From positions 3,286,001 to 3,350,000 of the forward strand of contig CAVVHH010000002.1 of NCBI GenBank assembly GCA_963748005.1: 64,000 nucleotides of DNA, written 5' to 3'. Positions 53,351-61,898 of this stretch are shown here, one piece after another (the stretch's first letter is position 1; every line of letters begins with the position of its first letter). The stretch comes from CAILZL01 sp963748005. GTDB lineage: Bacteria; Pseudomonadota; Gammaproteobacteria; Steroidobacterales; Steroidobacteraceae. The notes under the pieces were generated by a model. The model saw nothing but the letters and a program-made list of their open reading frames with translations. It was not told where the DNA came from and ran no database searches. The position numbers were made by a program, and so were the translations under genes.

Positions 53351-54385
53351 CTATCGATGCAGCTCATAAGCATCATAGACAAGCGTCCACGCAAATTCCG
53401 AACCCGGCTGGATGTCGTAGCGGACAAACGGTTCAACGGCAAACACAGTGCGGATGCCCCAGATTGCCACTTGCGCGATCGGTTGGTCGGCGGTCAGGCG
53501 CAAACCAATGCCCAGCTTGCGGTTCTCGATGCGAAAATCGTAATCATTCGCGCTGGAACTGAAGCCCACAGGAGTGACCCGTATTGCATCGCGATCGGTC
53601 ATGGCGCGAGTGAAAGACAGAGTCTTGCCAGTGAGCGCGATGGGCATGTTTGTGGGTATCTCTTTCACCGTTGGTGCGAATGCAAACGACACCTGATAGT
53701 CTGGATTAGGTGTCTCGCTATCCCAGCGCATGAAGTTGTGGTTGTACACCATGCCCTGGATCGGCTTGTTTCCGATGTTGCGCAGTGTGTGTTCGATGCT
53801 CATCTGCGCCTTGCCCGGTATCAGCGCAACTCGCTTGGTATATGCATACCCGTAACCGGAACGCTTGTCCTTGATGGTCTGGGTAAACTCGACGGACGTG
53901 GTCTTGCGCTTCACCTTCCACGTGCCGCCATCCACGATGGGATACAGCTTGAACTGGCTGTACATTTCATTGTCGATCTTGCGTAGTACGCCGACTCCGA
54001 TTTTCATGAAGTTCTCACCTATCCTGGCCTCGTCCCAACCCATGGGTCTTGTGCCCGGAGCAGTGGTGAACACTTCGGGCATACCGATCATGGAAGTGGT
54101 GGGGCCGGTAACGATGTTGTCGCCGCGATATTCGTAGTCCAGTACGTCGGCGCTGGTGTCCTGATACCAGGTGCCGATGTAGTTGTGGCCCTTGTATTCC
54201 AGGCTCGAGACAATGCCGGACCAGTCGAAACGCGTGCCTTTATAAAAGCCGTTCTTTGCGTCGGGCAGATATAGGGTTGCCTTGATCTGTCCATTGTTGA
54301 TGGTCGCAGAGGGATGCTGGTCGGCAGCGCCGCAGCTGAAACTGGCTGCAAGCAGAGCCAATACAACAGAACTGGATCGGGTCAT
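53351..54385 (-). CDS. Secreted galactose-mutarotase-like protein
   Basis: 344 residues with a Sec signal peptide (VVLALLAASFSCGAADQ). The body is rich in beta strands and resembles the aldose 1-epimerase/galactose mutarotase superfamily: IKATLYLPDAKNGFYKGTRFDWSGIV, YKGHNYIGTWYQ, MSIEHTLRNIGNKPIQGMVYNHNFM and EPFVRYDIQPGSEFAWTLVYDAY. The pattern HTLRN...YNHNF with paired His and Asn fits a sugar-binding active site. A mutarotase would interconvert sugar anomers released by the periplasmic enzymes. It is alone on the minus strand; its own promoter should lie in 54386-54620. I am sure of the superfamily only to a moderate degree. Confidence 0.7.
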   Translation of the reverse strand: MTRSSSVVLALLAASFSCGAADQHPSATINNGQIKATLYLPDAKNGFYKGTRFDWSGIVSSLEYKGHNYIGTWYQDTSADVLDYEYRGDNIVTGPTTSMIGMPEVFTTAPGTRPMGWDEARIGENFMKIGVGVLRKIDNEMYSQFKLYPIVDGGTWKVKRKTTSVEFTQTIKDKRSGYGYAYTKRVALIPGKAQMSIEHTLRNIGNKPIQGMVYNHNFMRWDSETPNPDYQVSFAFAPTVKEIPTNMPIALTGKTLSFTRAMTDRDAIRVTPVGFSSSANDYDFRIENRKLGIGLRLTADQPIAQVAIWGIRTVFAVEPFVRYDIQPGSEFAWTLVYDAYELHR

Positions 54386-54623
54386 TCAGCATTCTCCTTG
54401 ATCATGATGGCTATGGTGGCATTTTGTCTTGCGCAGATGGAAATGATTCTAAGCGTTTGTCCACCACAAAGTTGAGGCGAGGATAATTCGTTGCGTCTTG
54501 ATCGAGGCGTGAACGTATTACCCACGTATTGAAACCCCGGCCGAGAGTCCGATGGCCTCCGGCCATTAACTGGTGCTTGAGCATTCAGAGCATCAATTGA
54601 TGCTTTTCACCGATTCAATATTG

Positions 54624-55475
54624 TTACTGTCCATCACGTGCATGCGTCTTGATGGCATTGACGACAGCAAGTGCGGCGGGGGAGAGCAGTCCTACCCGCA
54701 GCTGGGTGCCCACCAGCGCGACTGGCAGTTCGATCAGCAAGCCGCATTGAATTTCGCAGCTGAGTTGATTCGGAGAACCCACTGCCAGCATGTCATTTGC
54801 GCTGAGTAGCTGGCGCAGTATTGCCAGATAACCGGTTTCAACGGACGGGGTCGGTGGCTGAAGACCGAGGTCGTCAAAGCAGTCGATCACCTGTTGCATG
54901 GCCGATGCATTGATGCGCGGTAATATCCAGCGCTCCCCGAGCAGCTCTGACAGCTGGAGCTTTGTACGCTTGGCGAGCGGATAGCCTTTCTTTGCCAGGA
55001 TGCACAGCCGGTCGGTGAACAACGGTTCTGCGATAAGCCCGTCTGGCAGCTTGTCCGGTCGCAGCAGACCGATGACGACGTCGATATCGCCGCTGCGCAG
55101 ACTGCGGATAAGTTGCATGTATGGACTTTCGATGCATGTGACCCGAATCCCGGGTGCTGCGCGATCGCTGCTGCGATAGCGGTCGGCATGTAATGCGTCC
55201 GTCCCATGTGCGTGGCGCCAATCACGACCGAGCCTGTTGCATGGCCTGATATTGCTGCGAGGTCGAAACTCAGGTAGCGCAATTCGGCGAATGCGCGGCA
55301 CGCACATGTAACAATTCGTTCGGCGACATCCGAGGCAACCAGGCCTTCCATCCTGCGCTGAAATATTGATTGCCCGAGTACGGTTTCGATTCTGGATAGC
55401 GCCCGTGAAGCATTCGGCTGATAAATCAGTTCGGCTGGCCGCTGGCCTGCTACTTCAGCTCAGTTCGAAACACCG
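54624..55475 (-). pseudogene. LysR-family regulator, frameshifted pseudogene
   Basis: The parts of a LysR regulator lie in different frames. The HTH end (ELIYQPNASRALSRIETVLG, QSIFQRRMEGLVAS) reads in one frame up to GATHMGRTHYMPTAIAAAIA; at about 55145 the sequence continues in another frame as PGIRVTCIESPYMQLIRSLR, DIDVVIGLLRPDKLPDGL, ILAKKGYPLAKR and so on to the normal C-terminus at 54624. The first helix is broken too: upstream of VAGQRPAEL the frame meets a stop, and TVFRTEL appears in a second frame. At least two frameshifts make it non-functional unless they are sequencing errors. Confidence 0.8.
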
Positions 55476-55611
55476 TGCGCCCACTGCCCCCGGCCCGGCA
55501 TGCGACAGTCAACCCCGATTTTCCAGGCACTCAGCCAGCCACTCTATCCTCTGGCCATCCTTTGGAACGAAATAGTCTTTGCAATCGGATCATTGAAAGC
55601 ACTATCATTTC

Positions 55612-55629
55612 GTTGACAATGTCGTTGAC
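55612..55629. promoter_or_regulatory. Dyad operator candidate, site 6
   Basis: GTTGACAATGTCGTTGAC lies 54 bp upstream of the DUF1080 gene at 55684 and is followed by a second TTGACAATAT half, so TTGACAAT occurs twice 12 bp apart (55613 and 55625). Confidence 0.6.
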
Positions 55630-55683
55630 AATATACCACCGACACATCGCTGGCAATGGATCGGCGTGTGTATTGGGGATCCA

Positions 55684-56526
55684 ATGCTGAGCAAGAGAGC
55701 AACTGTTTTTGGTCTGGTAAGCAGCGCAATCCTGGCATCGCTCACCGCCGCCTGTGTTTCAGGCGGCGCCAGCGCACAGCAGCCACAATCGGATCGCGAC
55801 TGGATATCGCTGTTTGATGGCAAGACACTGAATGGCTGGACGACCAAGATCGTCGGCTATCCGGCAGGGCAGGACCCGTTGGAGACGTTTCGCGTAAAAG
55901 ACGGCGTTATCTACGTAACGTACGACAAGTACGGCGGCAACATGCAGAGCAGGTGGTCCCATCTCTTCTACAAGGAGCCATTCAAGGCTTTCCGTCTGGC
56001 CCTGGAATACCGGTTCCTCGGTGAGGAGACACCGAATACACCGCCGCGGCGGACCCTGGTTAACAGTGGCGTGCTGTATCACTCGCAAAGCCCGCAAAGC
56101 ATGAAGCTCAATCAGCTGTTTCCGATCTCCGCGGAAGATCAGCTGCTGGGGCCCTCTCCAGGTCTGTATCACGATGGCAAACCTCGTGCGACGGGCAGCG
56201 CTTGTGGCATGGGGACCCTGCTGTCCAGCGGGGGCAATCCACCCCAAGAGTGCTTTACTTCAGAGGCGCCTACCAAGCCGTTTGGGCAGTGGGTGCGTCT
56301 TGAGATCGAAGTGCGACCAGACGGCCACACAACCCAGAGTATCGACGGCAAGCCGGTGGCCTCTTACGATCGCCTCCATCTGGACACGTCCGATCCGCGA
56401 TTCCCGTCGCAGGAAATTATTGATGCCCAGGGCGGAAACTCCATTCTGAGCGGCGGCTATATTGCTCTGCAGAGCGAAGGCCATCCGATCGAGTTCCGCA
56501 ATATCAAGATCCTGCGGCTCGACTGA
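55684..56526 (+). CDS. DUF1080 (3-keto-disaccharide hydrolase domain) lipoprotein 3
   Basis: 280 residues from ATG 55684, which follows TTGGGGATCC. The lipobox is LTAAC (Cys24). The domain runs from WISLFDGKTLNGWTTKIVGY to GGYIALQSEGHPIEFRNIKIL and shares with the protein at 33337 the insert ACGMGTLLSSGG and ECFTSEAPTKPFGQW, so these two are the closer pair. Expected role as for the other members: processing of (3-oxidised) glycosides at the periplasmic face of a membrane. It is followed after 50 bp by the dienelactone-hydrolase-like gene. Confidence 0.9.
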   Translation: MLSKRATVFGLVSSAILASLTAACVSGGASAQQPQSDRDWISLFDGKTLNGWTTKIVGYPAGQDPLETFRVKDGVIYVTYDKYGGNMQSRWSHLFYKEPFKAFRLALEYRFLGEETPNTPPRRTLVNSGVLYHSQSPQSMKLNQLFPISAEDQLLGPSPGLYHDGKPRATGSACGMGTLLSSGGNPPQECFTSEAPTKPFGQWVRLEIEVRPDGHTTQSIDGKPVASYDRLHLDTSDPRFPSQEIIDAQGGNSILSGGYIALQSEGHPIEFRNIKILRLD

Positions 56527-56576
56527 CGACCCCCCTGCGACAGGAATGTCTCCGCGCATTAAGGAGGGAAAGTATC

Positions 56577-57476
56577 GTGCGTTCGAAAGACTTTGGTGCT
56601 TGTTTTTCCGGTACTGTACTTGGATTGTTTGCGTTATCGATCTTTGCGCAACCGGTCACTCTCACCACAGAACAACAGCTTGAGCGCTGGAAACAGCTTG
56701 ACGGCATTCTTGGAGCGGAGGTGCCGCTCGGGTCTGATGCCTGGCACGCGCTGAAACTTGCGCAATCCCATCGCCGCAACGAGATGGCCAGGATTTCCAG
56801 CGGCAATCGGACCTTGCAGGCCTTCGTGGTGCACCCGGACACGCAGGACAAAGTCCCGGTGGTGTTGATGGTCCCTGAGGACCAGGGTCTCAATGCCTGG
56901 GCCCGCGACATGGCCGACCAGATTGCTGCGATGGGATATATCGTGATCGTGCCCGATGTGTTGTCCGGTTACGGTCCCAACGGTGGCGGGCGTGATTCCT
57001 TCGCCGATACCAGGAGCGCCATGATGGTGCTTGGTACACTGACAAAAAACGAAAAAGGCCTGACAGCTAACATGAATGCATGGGCCGACTATGGAAAAGA
57101 TCTGGCGCAGTCGAACGGCAAACTCGCTGCGGCAGGCTTTGCCTGGGGTGCCGGCCGTACCTTCTGGTTCGCAACGCAACGCAAGGATCTCACTGCGGCA
57201 TTCATCTTCTACGACTGGGCGCCTCCTGCAGAGGCGCTCGCGGGAATCACGGCGCCGGTATATGGCTTCTACGCAGAAGACGATCCGCAGTTGACCAAAA
57301 CGCCGGCAGCAACAAAAACGGCCATGGCTTCGCTGGGAAAGAAATATGAGCCAGTTATTTACCCGGGTTCGCTGCATATGTTTGTGCGTCGTGGCGATGA
57401 GCCGGGCAACAAGAATCTGGACAACATTGAAGCGCTGGCGCTGGCTCGTTTGCAGCAATTGCTGCGGAGCATGTAA
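56577..57476 (+). CDS. Secreted dienelactone-hydrolase-like protein, nucleophile missing
   Basis: 299 residues from GTG 56577, which has a strong AAGGAGGG 8-9 nt upstream. The Sec signal peptide ends near IFAQPV (about 24). The alpha/beta hydrolase domain is of the dienelactone hydrolase type: VPVVLMVPEDQGLN, AAMGYIVIVPDVLSGYGPNGGG, ITAPVYGFYAEDDPQL (acid) and YPGSLHMFVRRG (His267). The nucleophile elbow, usually GFCxGG, reads GFAWGAGRT, so Ala189 replaces Cys or Ser. The acid and His are kept. It may be catalytically dead or non-hydrolytic. The protein has about 60 extra residues ahead of the domain. Confidence 0.83.
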   Translation: MRSKDFGACFSGTVLGLFALSIFAQPVTLTTEQQLERWKQLDGILGAEVPLGSDAWHALKLAQSHRRNEMARISSGNRTLQAFVVHPDTQDKVPVVLMVPEDQGLNAWARDMADQIAAMGYIVIVPDVLSGYGPNGGGRDSFADTRSAMMVLGTLTKNEKGLTANMNAWADYGKDLAQSNGKLAAAGFAWGAGRTFWFATQRKDLTAAFIFYDWAPPAEALAGITAPVYGFYAEDDPQLTKTPAATKTAMASLGKKYEPVIYPGSLHMFVRRGDEPGNKNLDNIEALALARLQQLLRSM

Positions 57477-57593
57477 TTGTAGTTGCTGCTGAGATAATTT
57501 GAGCAGCACAGCGGAGCAAGGTGGTGCTGGGTGACGCATCAATCGATGCGACGAACACCGTTCCACCCGCGCAGAAAAATGTTGCACAAAGTT

Positions 57594-57611
57594 GTTGACA
57601 ATATAGTAACC
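57594..57611. promoter_or_regulatory. Dyad operator candidate, site 7
   Basis: GTTGACAATATAGTAACC has a perfect left half and ATAT centre and a degenerate right half. It is the only copy upstream of the MFS-selenoprotein pair, 212 bp before the MFS start. Confidence 0.55.
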
Positions 57612-57712
57612 ATTAACAACAATGGATTTTACTGGCGGCCACTCCCCTCATGCTGTGGCATGGAGGGGTGGTTCAGCGACAGACTGATTTGTACGTCTGC
57701 GGTGAGGCCGCG

Positions 57713-57805
57713 ATGATCAAGTCTCGGCATTTTTTCGTGGCGTTATTGGCGGTACCGGCAGCTGCGAATGCCGATGGGCCAGAATTAGTGAATGCATTGC
57801 ATTGA
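57713..57805 (+). pseudogene. 30-residue open frame with signal-peptide-like N-terminus
   Basis: ATG 57713 to TGA 57805 encodes MIKSRHFFVALLAVPAAANA followed by 10 residues. It looks like the signal peptide of an exported protein whose mature part has been lost, or a leader peptide. It ends 17 bp before the MFS start codon. GAGGCCGCG upstream is a weak ribosome binding site. Confidence 0.4.
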
Positions 57806-57822
57806 TAGGGGAGCTACACACA

Positions 57823-59154
57823 ATGTCAGTCGCACACGAGGTCTCCGAACTGGAGAAGCGAACCCTCGCCAAAGTCACACGTTACATGCTGGCTTATATC
57901 ATCGTGGGCCAGCTATTTGTTCAGCTGGATCGCACCAACATAGGCTTCGCCAAGTTAACTATGAGTGCGGATCTGGCACTCACCGCTACGGCCTTCGGTT
58001 TCGCCTCGGGAGTTTTCGCCCTGGGTGCGTTCTTCGTGCAGGTGCCGGCCGCTCACTTTTTCGATAAGTTCGGCGCGCGACGTTGGTTGACTGGCATCAT
58101 GGTGGCATGGGGCTCTGTTGTCGTCGCCCAGGCCTTCGTTACCAACGACATTCAGCTCATCGTCCTGCGTTTCCTGCTGGGCGCACTTGAAGCCGGGTTC
58201 GTTCCCGGCGCGTACATTCTTATCAGCCTCTGGTTCAGGGGGCATCATCATGGGAAAGCAATTTCGGGTCTCCAGATTGGAACCGCGACATCGGGCATCC
58301 TCGGCGCTCCCTTTGCAGGCTGGATACTTGGCCATTCTTTGCTCGGTCTGTCCGGTTGGCGCACCCTGTTTCTGGTGGAGGGCGGCCTCACCATTCTTTG
58401 GGCCTTCATGGCGCTATACGTTCTCTATGACGGACCCGAAAAAACTGTATGGCTGAAGCCTGAAGAGCGGGCGTTCATGACCAGCTACCTTGCAAAGTAC
58501 CAGGCCCAGAAAGCGGCTGACGGTGCGATTGAGAAGGCGAGCGTGTGGGAGGCGCTTAAGGACCCTCGCATTGTGATGCTGATCTTCGCCTATACCTGCG
58601 CTGGCTGGGTCTCAGCGACATTTGCGTTCTTCATACCGACTCTGCTGAAGATGGCAGAGGAAGGGATGAGTAACCAGACGGTAGGTTTTCTGACTATGGG
58701 GCCTTATATTGTGATGGCAGTGGTGGCCTTTACATGGGGTAAACATGCGGACAGGACCGAGCGGCACTGGCACTGTGTAGTCCCGCTTCTGGTGAGCATG
58801 GTGGGAATCCTGATCTATGCTACAAAGGTAACACCGCTGGTCGCCATGCTCTGCCTGGCGATGGTTCAGGCTGGGAGCACCGGCTTTTTCGTTACCTTCT
58901 GGCCTACCTGCAACATGCTTGTGGGCAAAAAGACTATTGCCAAGACGACTGCGCTTATCAACTCGGGAACACATGCGGCAAGCTTCATTGCTCCCGTGGT
59001 TTTTGGTTGGGCGATGGATCTCACTGGACATGCGACCGTCGGACTTTATATCTGTGTAGGAGCGCTGTTACTGAACTTCACGGTCATGAACATCTTCTTC
59101 TTCAGGTACAAGGCTGAGCAGAAGAGGCAGGCAGCCGCTGTTACGGCGACTTAG
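57823..59154 (+). CDS. MFS transporter, anion:cation symporter (ACS) type
   Basis: 443 residues with about 12 membrane segments. ACS-family signs: LDRTNIGFAKLTMSADL in the first segment, GVFALGAFFVQVPAAHFFDKFGARRWL around loop 2-3, RFLLGALEAGFVPGAYILIS, and FAYTCAGWVSATFAFFIPTLL in the second half. ACS members import organic anions such as hydroxy-aromatic acids, sugar acids and phthalate. The selenoprotein gene starts 34 bp after its stop codon, so the transporter and the selenoprotein very likely form one operon and act on the same compound. I start it at ATG 57823; an upstream TTG lacks support. Confidence 0.88.
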   Translation: MSVAHEVSELEKRTLAKVTRYMLAYIIVGQLFVQLDRTNIGFAKLTMSADLALTATAFGFASGVFALGAFFVQVPAAHFFDKFGARRWLTGIMVAWGSVVVAQAFVTNDIQLIVLRFLLGALEAGFVPGAYILISLWFRGHHHGKAISGLQIGTATSGILGAPFAGWILGHSLLGLSGWRTLFLVEGGLTILWAFMALYVLYDGPEKTVWLKPEERAFMTSYLAKYQAQKAADGAIEKASVWEALKDPRIVMLIFAYTCAGWVSATFAFFIPTLLKMAEEGMSNQTVGFLTMGPYIVMAVVAFTWGKHADRTERHWHCVVPLLVSMVGILIYATKVTPLVAMLCLAMVQAGSTGFFVTFWPTCNMLVGKKTIAKTTALINSGTHAASFIAPVVFGWAMDLTGHATVGLYICVGALLLNFTVMNIFFFRYKAEQKRQAAAVTAT

Positions 59155-59188
59155 TGCAGCATCATATTAATGAGTGGAGTCACAACTC

Positions 59189-60910
59189 ATGAGCGAACCT
59201 AAATACAGCGTGGTTTGGCCACTTGGTCGTTCGACGGCGAAAGAGATCGAGGCCAGGCCGCGCATCTCCGATCTCTCCAGGATCACCATTGGTCATTTGT
59301 CGCATGGTGGGTTTCGCGATCAGGAAATCCGGCCCATCGTCGAAGAAGTTATGAAGGAGCGTTACCCCGGCATCAAGTTCGTTGGCCCCGCTGAATTTGG
59401 CAACATCCACGGTCCGCGCGGCGGGCACGAGGAACTGGCAGCGCTTCCGGGCAACCTCAAGAAATACGGTATCGATGCAGTCATAACCGGCATAGGCAGC
59501 TGAGGAAGCTGCAGCCCCGCGGTCGCGAGGGCCAGCATCATAGCCGAGAAAGAGGGCGTTCCGACCGCGACGATTGTCGCGACGGCATTCTTGCGTCAAG
59601 CTGCTGCGACTGCAAAGGCGCAGGGCATGGCCGATCTTGGCATTGCGGAATTTCCTGGCATCATCATGAACCAGAGTGCCGAGGAGTTGCGCCGTAACAC
59701 CATCGATGTGCTGGTCCCCAACATCGTCCACCACCTGACGCGCACAGTCGAGACGGCTGCCGCGACCGTCGAACCTGATCCTCGCGCAATCGTGTTCGAA
59801 GGCACGATCGATGAAGTCAACGAACACTTCATGGAGAAATTATGGTCGGACGGCCTGCCGATCATTCCGCCTACGCTGGAGCGAGTCGAGCAATTCCTGC
59901 GCTTCACCGACCGCGACCCGGGCGAAGTGCTGGGCGTGATGCAGCCCGAAAACCGCGAAGCAACGGTCTGGAATGTCGCGGTCAATGGCGTCATGTCGGG
60001 CTGTCGTCCCGAATATCTGCCGATTCTGATCGGCATCGTCGAAGCGTTAGCCGAGCCCAACTTCTATGTTCGTGATGCAGGCGCGACACCGGGATGGGAA
60101 CCGCTGGTTATTGTCAACGGCCCGATCGTCAAACAACTTAACTTCAACTACGAGACAGCGGTGCTGCGCGTCGGCCGGCAGGCAAATACCAGCATCGGCC
60201 GTTTCGTCAGAATGTATCTGCGCAACGTCGTCGGTCTGCGCATTGCGCCTGGCGAAACCGACAAGGGTTCAATCGCGTTGGGCACCAACGTCGTACTGGC
60301 GGAAAACGAGGATGCCGTCACCGAGATTGGCTGGACTTCATTCGCGGGCCAACTCGGCTTTGCTCGGGAAGACAATGTTGTGACAGTGCAGAGTGCGCTC
60401 AGCCCCACCATTCCAATCTACACCGCAGGCGATACCGCCAAAGAACATCTCGACACCCTGGTCGAAATATTTGGTGGCACCTGCGCCTGGTGGGCGCACA
60501 CCGGATTGCGTAAAGGCAAGAATTTCCCATTACTGATAGTCAGTCCCGGCGTAGCGAAGATCATGGCGCGCGAGGGCATGTCCAAGCGCGACGTGCAGCA
60601 GTACATCTTCGACCATACCAAGGTCGCAGTGCGCTCGCTCAATCGACATGCATGGGAACTGGGCTACACAGAATATGACCTGCACAAGCTGCATGCGGAT
60701 GGGATGATTTCATCAGTCTATGCCGAGTCGAGCGATCCCGATCGGGAAGTGCCTGTATTCATCAATCCAGAATCCATCGGCATCGTGCTCAGCGGCGACC
60801 CGGGCCGCAACCAGAGCAAGGGCTTTGTCCAGAACCACAGCCATGCCCCGCCGACAGGCAAGAAGATCAGATTGCCGGCAAATTGGAATGCAATGATCGG
60901 GAAGAAGTAG
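59189..60910 (+). CDS. UGSC-motif selenoprotein (in-frame TGA decoded as Sec105)
   Basis: Reading the TGA at 59501-59503 as selenocysteine gives a continuous 573-residue protein; ATG 59189 has GGAG 9 nt upstream. Around the codon the product reads GIGS-U-GSCSPAVARAS, the Sec-Gly-Ser-Cys motif of the UGSC (seleno)protein family known from environmental sequences. The paralogue at 62193 aligns without gaps up to this point and has Cys105 there (CGTC). Residues 1-200 form the redox-motif domain; residues about 210-573 form a second uncharacterised domain (WSDGLPIIPPTLERVEQFLR, TVWNVAVNGVMSGCRPEYLP, PLVIVNGPIVKQLNF, GDPGRNQSKGF). No signal peptide, so cytoplasmic. Reaction unknown; U-x-x-C suggests thiol/selenol redox chemistry on a substrate imported by the MFS transporter. 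Confidence 0.92.
59508..59536 (+). promoter_or_regulatory. Bacterial SECIS-like hairpin
   Basis: Immediately after the TGA the mRNA can fold as GCTG-(CA)-GCCC-CGC, apical loop GGTC (59521-59524), GCG-(A)-GGGC-CAGC: 11 base pairs with a 2-nt bulge on the 5' side and one bulged A on the 3' side. The GGUC apical loop begins 17 nt after the TGA; in the E. coli fdhF element a GGUC loop is at nearly the same distance (recalled, not looked up). SelB recognises this loop. In the Cys paralogue the loop reads AGTC and the CGC/GCG pairing is lost. Confidence 0.88.
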
Positions 60911-60932
60911 GCACTGCGCTGTGCATGACAGA

Positions 60933-61898
60933 TCAGCGTCGTGAAACAGGCTTTGGATTTCTTGATTTGGCGTTGCGTGTCTTGACTGGTTTGTCAGGCA
61001 GTGGTGCTGAGCGGCGGAGGTGCTCCAGGAAGGCGCGCGCAGTGGGCGACAATTCCCGGCGCCGACTATAGGCAATGCTGAATGCGCGCGCGATGGTTCC
61101 TAACTCGGGTACGTGTGCAGTACGTAATGTCCCTGCTGCGAGTTCCGCAGTCACGGCTCGTTTGGAGACAAATGCCACTCCATAGCCTTGTTTCACTGCC
61201 TCCTTGATCGCGCCTGTTCTGCCGAGCTCGGCCACCACATGCAACTCCGTCAGGCGTGTCTTGCTGCTCGCCAGCACTTGTTCCAGTGATGCTCGGGTTG
61301 CAGATGCCGCGTCCAGAACGATCAAGGGCAATGCTTTCAGTTCAGATAGTGAAATCGTTGAGCGGTGCTTCCATTGATCTGTGGACGGAGTAATCAGTAC
61401 AAGTTCGTCGTTGTCGAAGGGCTCCGCCACTACATCGTCGCCGGCCAGGTCCGTGCTGATCACGCCAATCTCGATATTGCCACTACGCAGATCTTCAAGT
61501 GTCCTTGCACTGTCAGTAGCAAAACGAAGCTTGACGCGCACACCAGGATGTTCAGCCTGAAACGCCATCATGATTCCAGGCAGAAGGTGCTCGCCCGGAG
61601 CCGAGCTGGTGCCGACGATAAGCGGTCCTTCAACCCGATTCAGAAACGAAGTCATTTTTTCCGACAAATCGCGTCTCTGCGCCAGCAAAGGCAGCGCCTG
61701 CTCATAAAGAAATTTGCCCGCATCAGTGGGCTGGATTTCCCGCCCAAGGCGATTGAACAGCGGCGTACCAAGCGCTGCTTCGAAGTCCTTGATACGAATA
61801 CTGATGGTGGGCTGGGTAAGCCCAAGTGCTTCTGCGGCGCGCGAAAAGCTTCGTTCTTTAAAAACGCTGCAGAAAATTTCGAGTTGAATCAGATCCAT
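60933..61898 (-). CDS. LysR regulator, resembling the selenium-metabolism-associated type
   Basis: 321 residues. The N-terminal HTH (MDLIQLEIFCSVFKERSFSR, AAEALGLTQPTISIRIKDFE) is followed by FNRLGREIQPTDAGKFLYEQ and a two-lobed ligand domain with GTSSAPGEHLLPGIM, GNIEIGVISTD, AEPFDNDELVLI and VVAELGRTGAIKEAVKQGYG. The combination of FxRLGRE, APGEHLLP and ELGRTGAIKEAVKQG closely recalls the LysR subfamily named as selenium-metabolism-associated, from memory of that family. The last ~25 residues are basic and probably disordered. It sits between the Sec and Cys paralogues, convergent with the first and divergent from the second, so it is well placed to control the Sec/Cys choice. Confidence 0.87.
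   Translation of the reverse strand: MDLIQLEIFCSVFKERSFSRAAEALGLTQPTISIRIKDFEAALGTPLFNRLGREIQPTDAGKFLYEQALPLLAQRRDLSEKMTSFLNRVEGPLIVGTSSAPGEHLLPGIMMAFQAEHPGVRVKLRFATDSARTLEDLRSGNIEIGVISTDLAGDDVVAEPFDNDELVLITPSTDQWKHRSTISLSELKALPLIVLDAASATRASLEQVLASSKTRLTELHVVAELGRTGAIKEAVKQGYGVAFVSKRAVTAELAAGTLRTAHVPELGTIARAFSIAYSRRRELSPTARAFLEHLRRSAPLPDKPVKTRNAKSRNPKPVSRR

Larger units (their letters stand above)
57477..57822. other. Intergenic region upstream of the MFS/selenoprotein operon
   Basis: Contains dyad site 7 at 57594-57611 and a 30-codon frame at 57713-57805; see those entries. The rest shows no gene. Confidence 0.5.

Noticed and set aside
59501..59590. Selenoprotein gene read as a frameshift or nonsense pseudogene, with the second half starting at 59591
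   Set aside because: The frame is unbroken on both sides of a single TGA, the paralogue has Cys there, the next codons give the UGSC motif, and a SECIS-like hairpin follows. A random stop would not have these.
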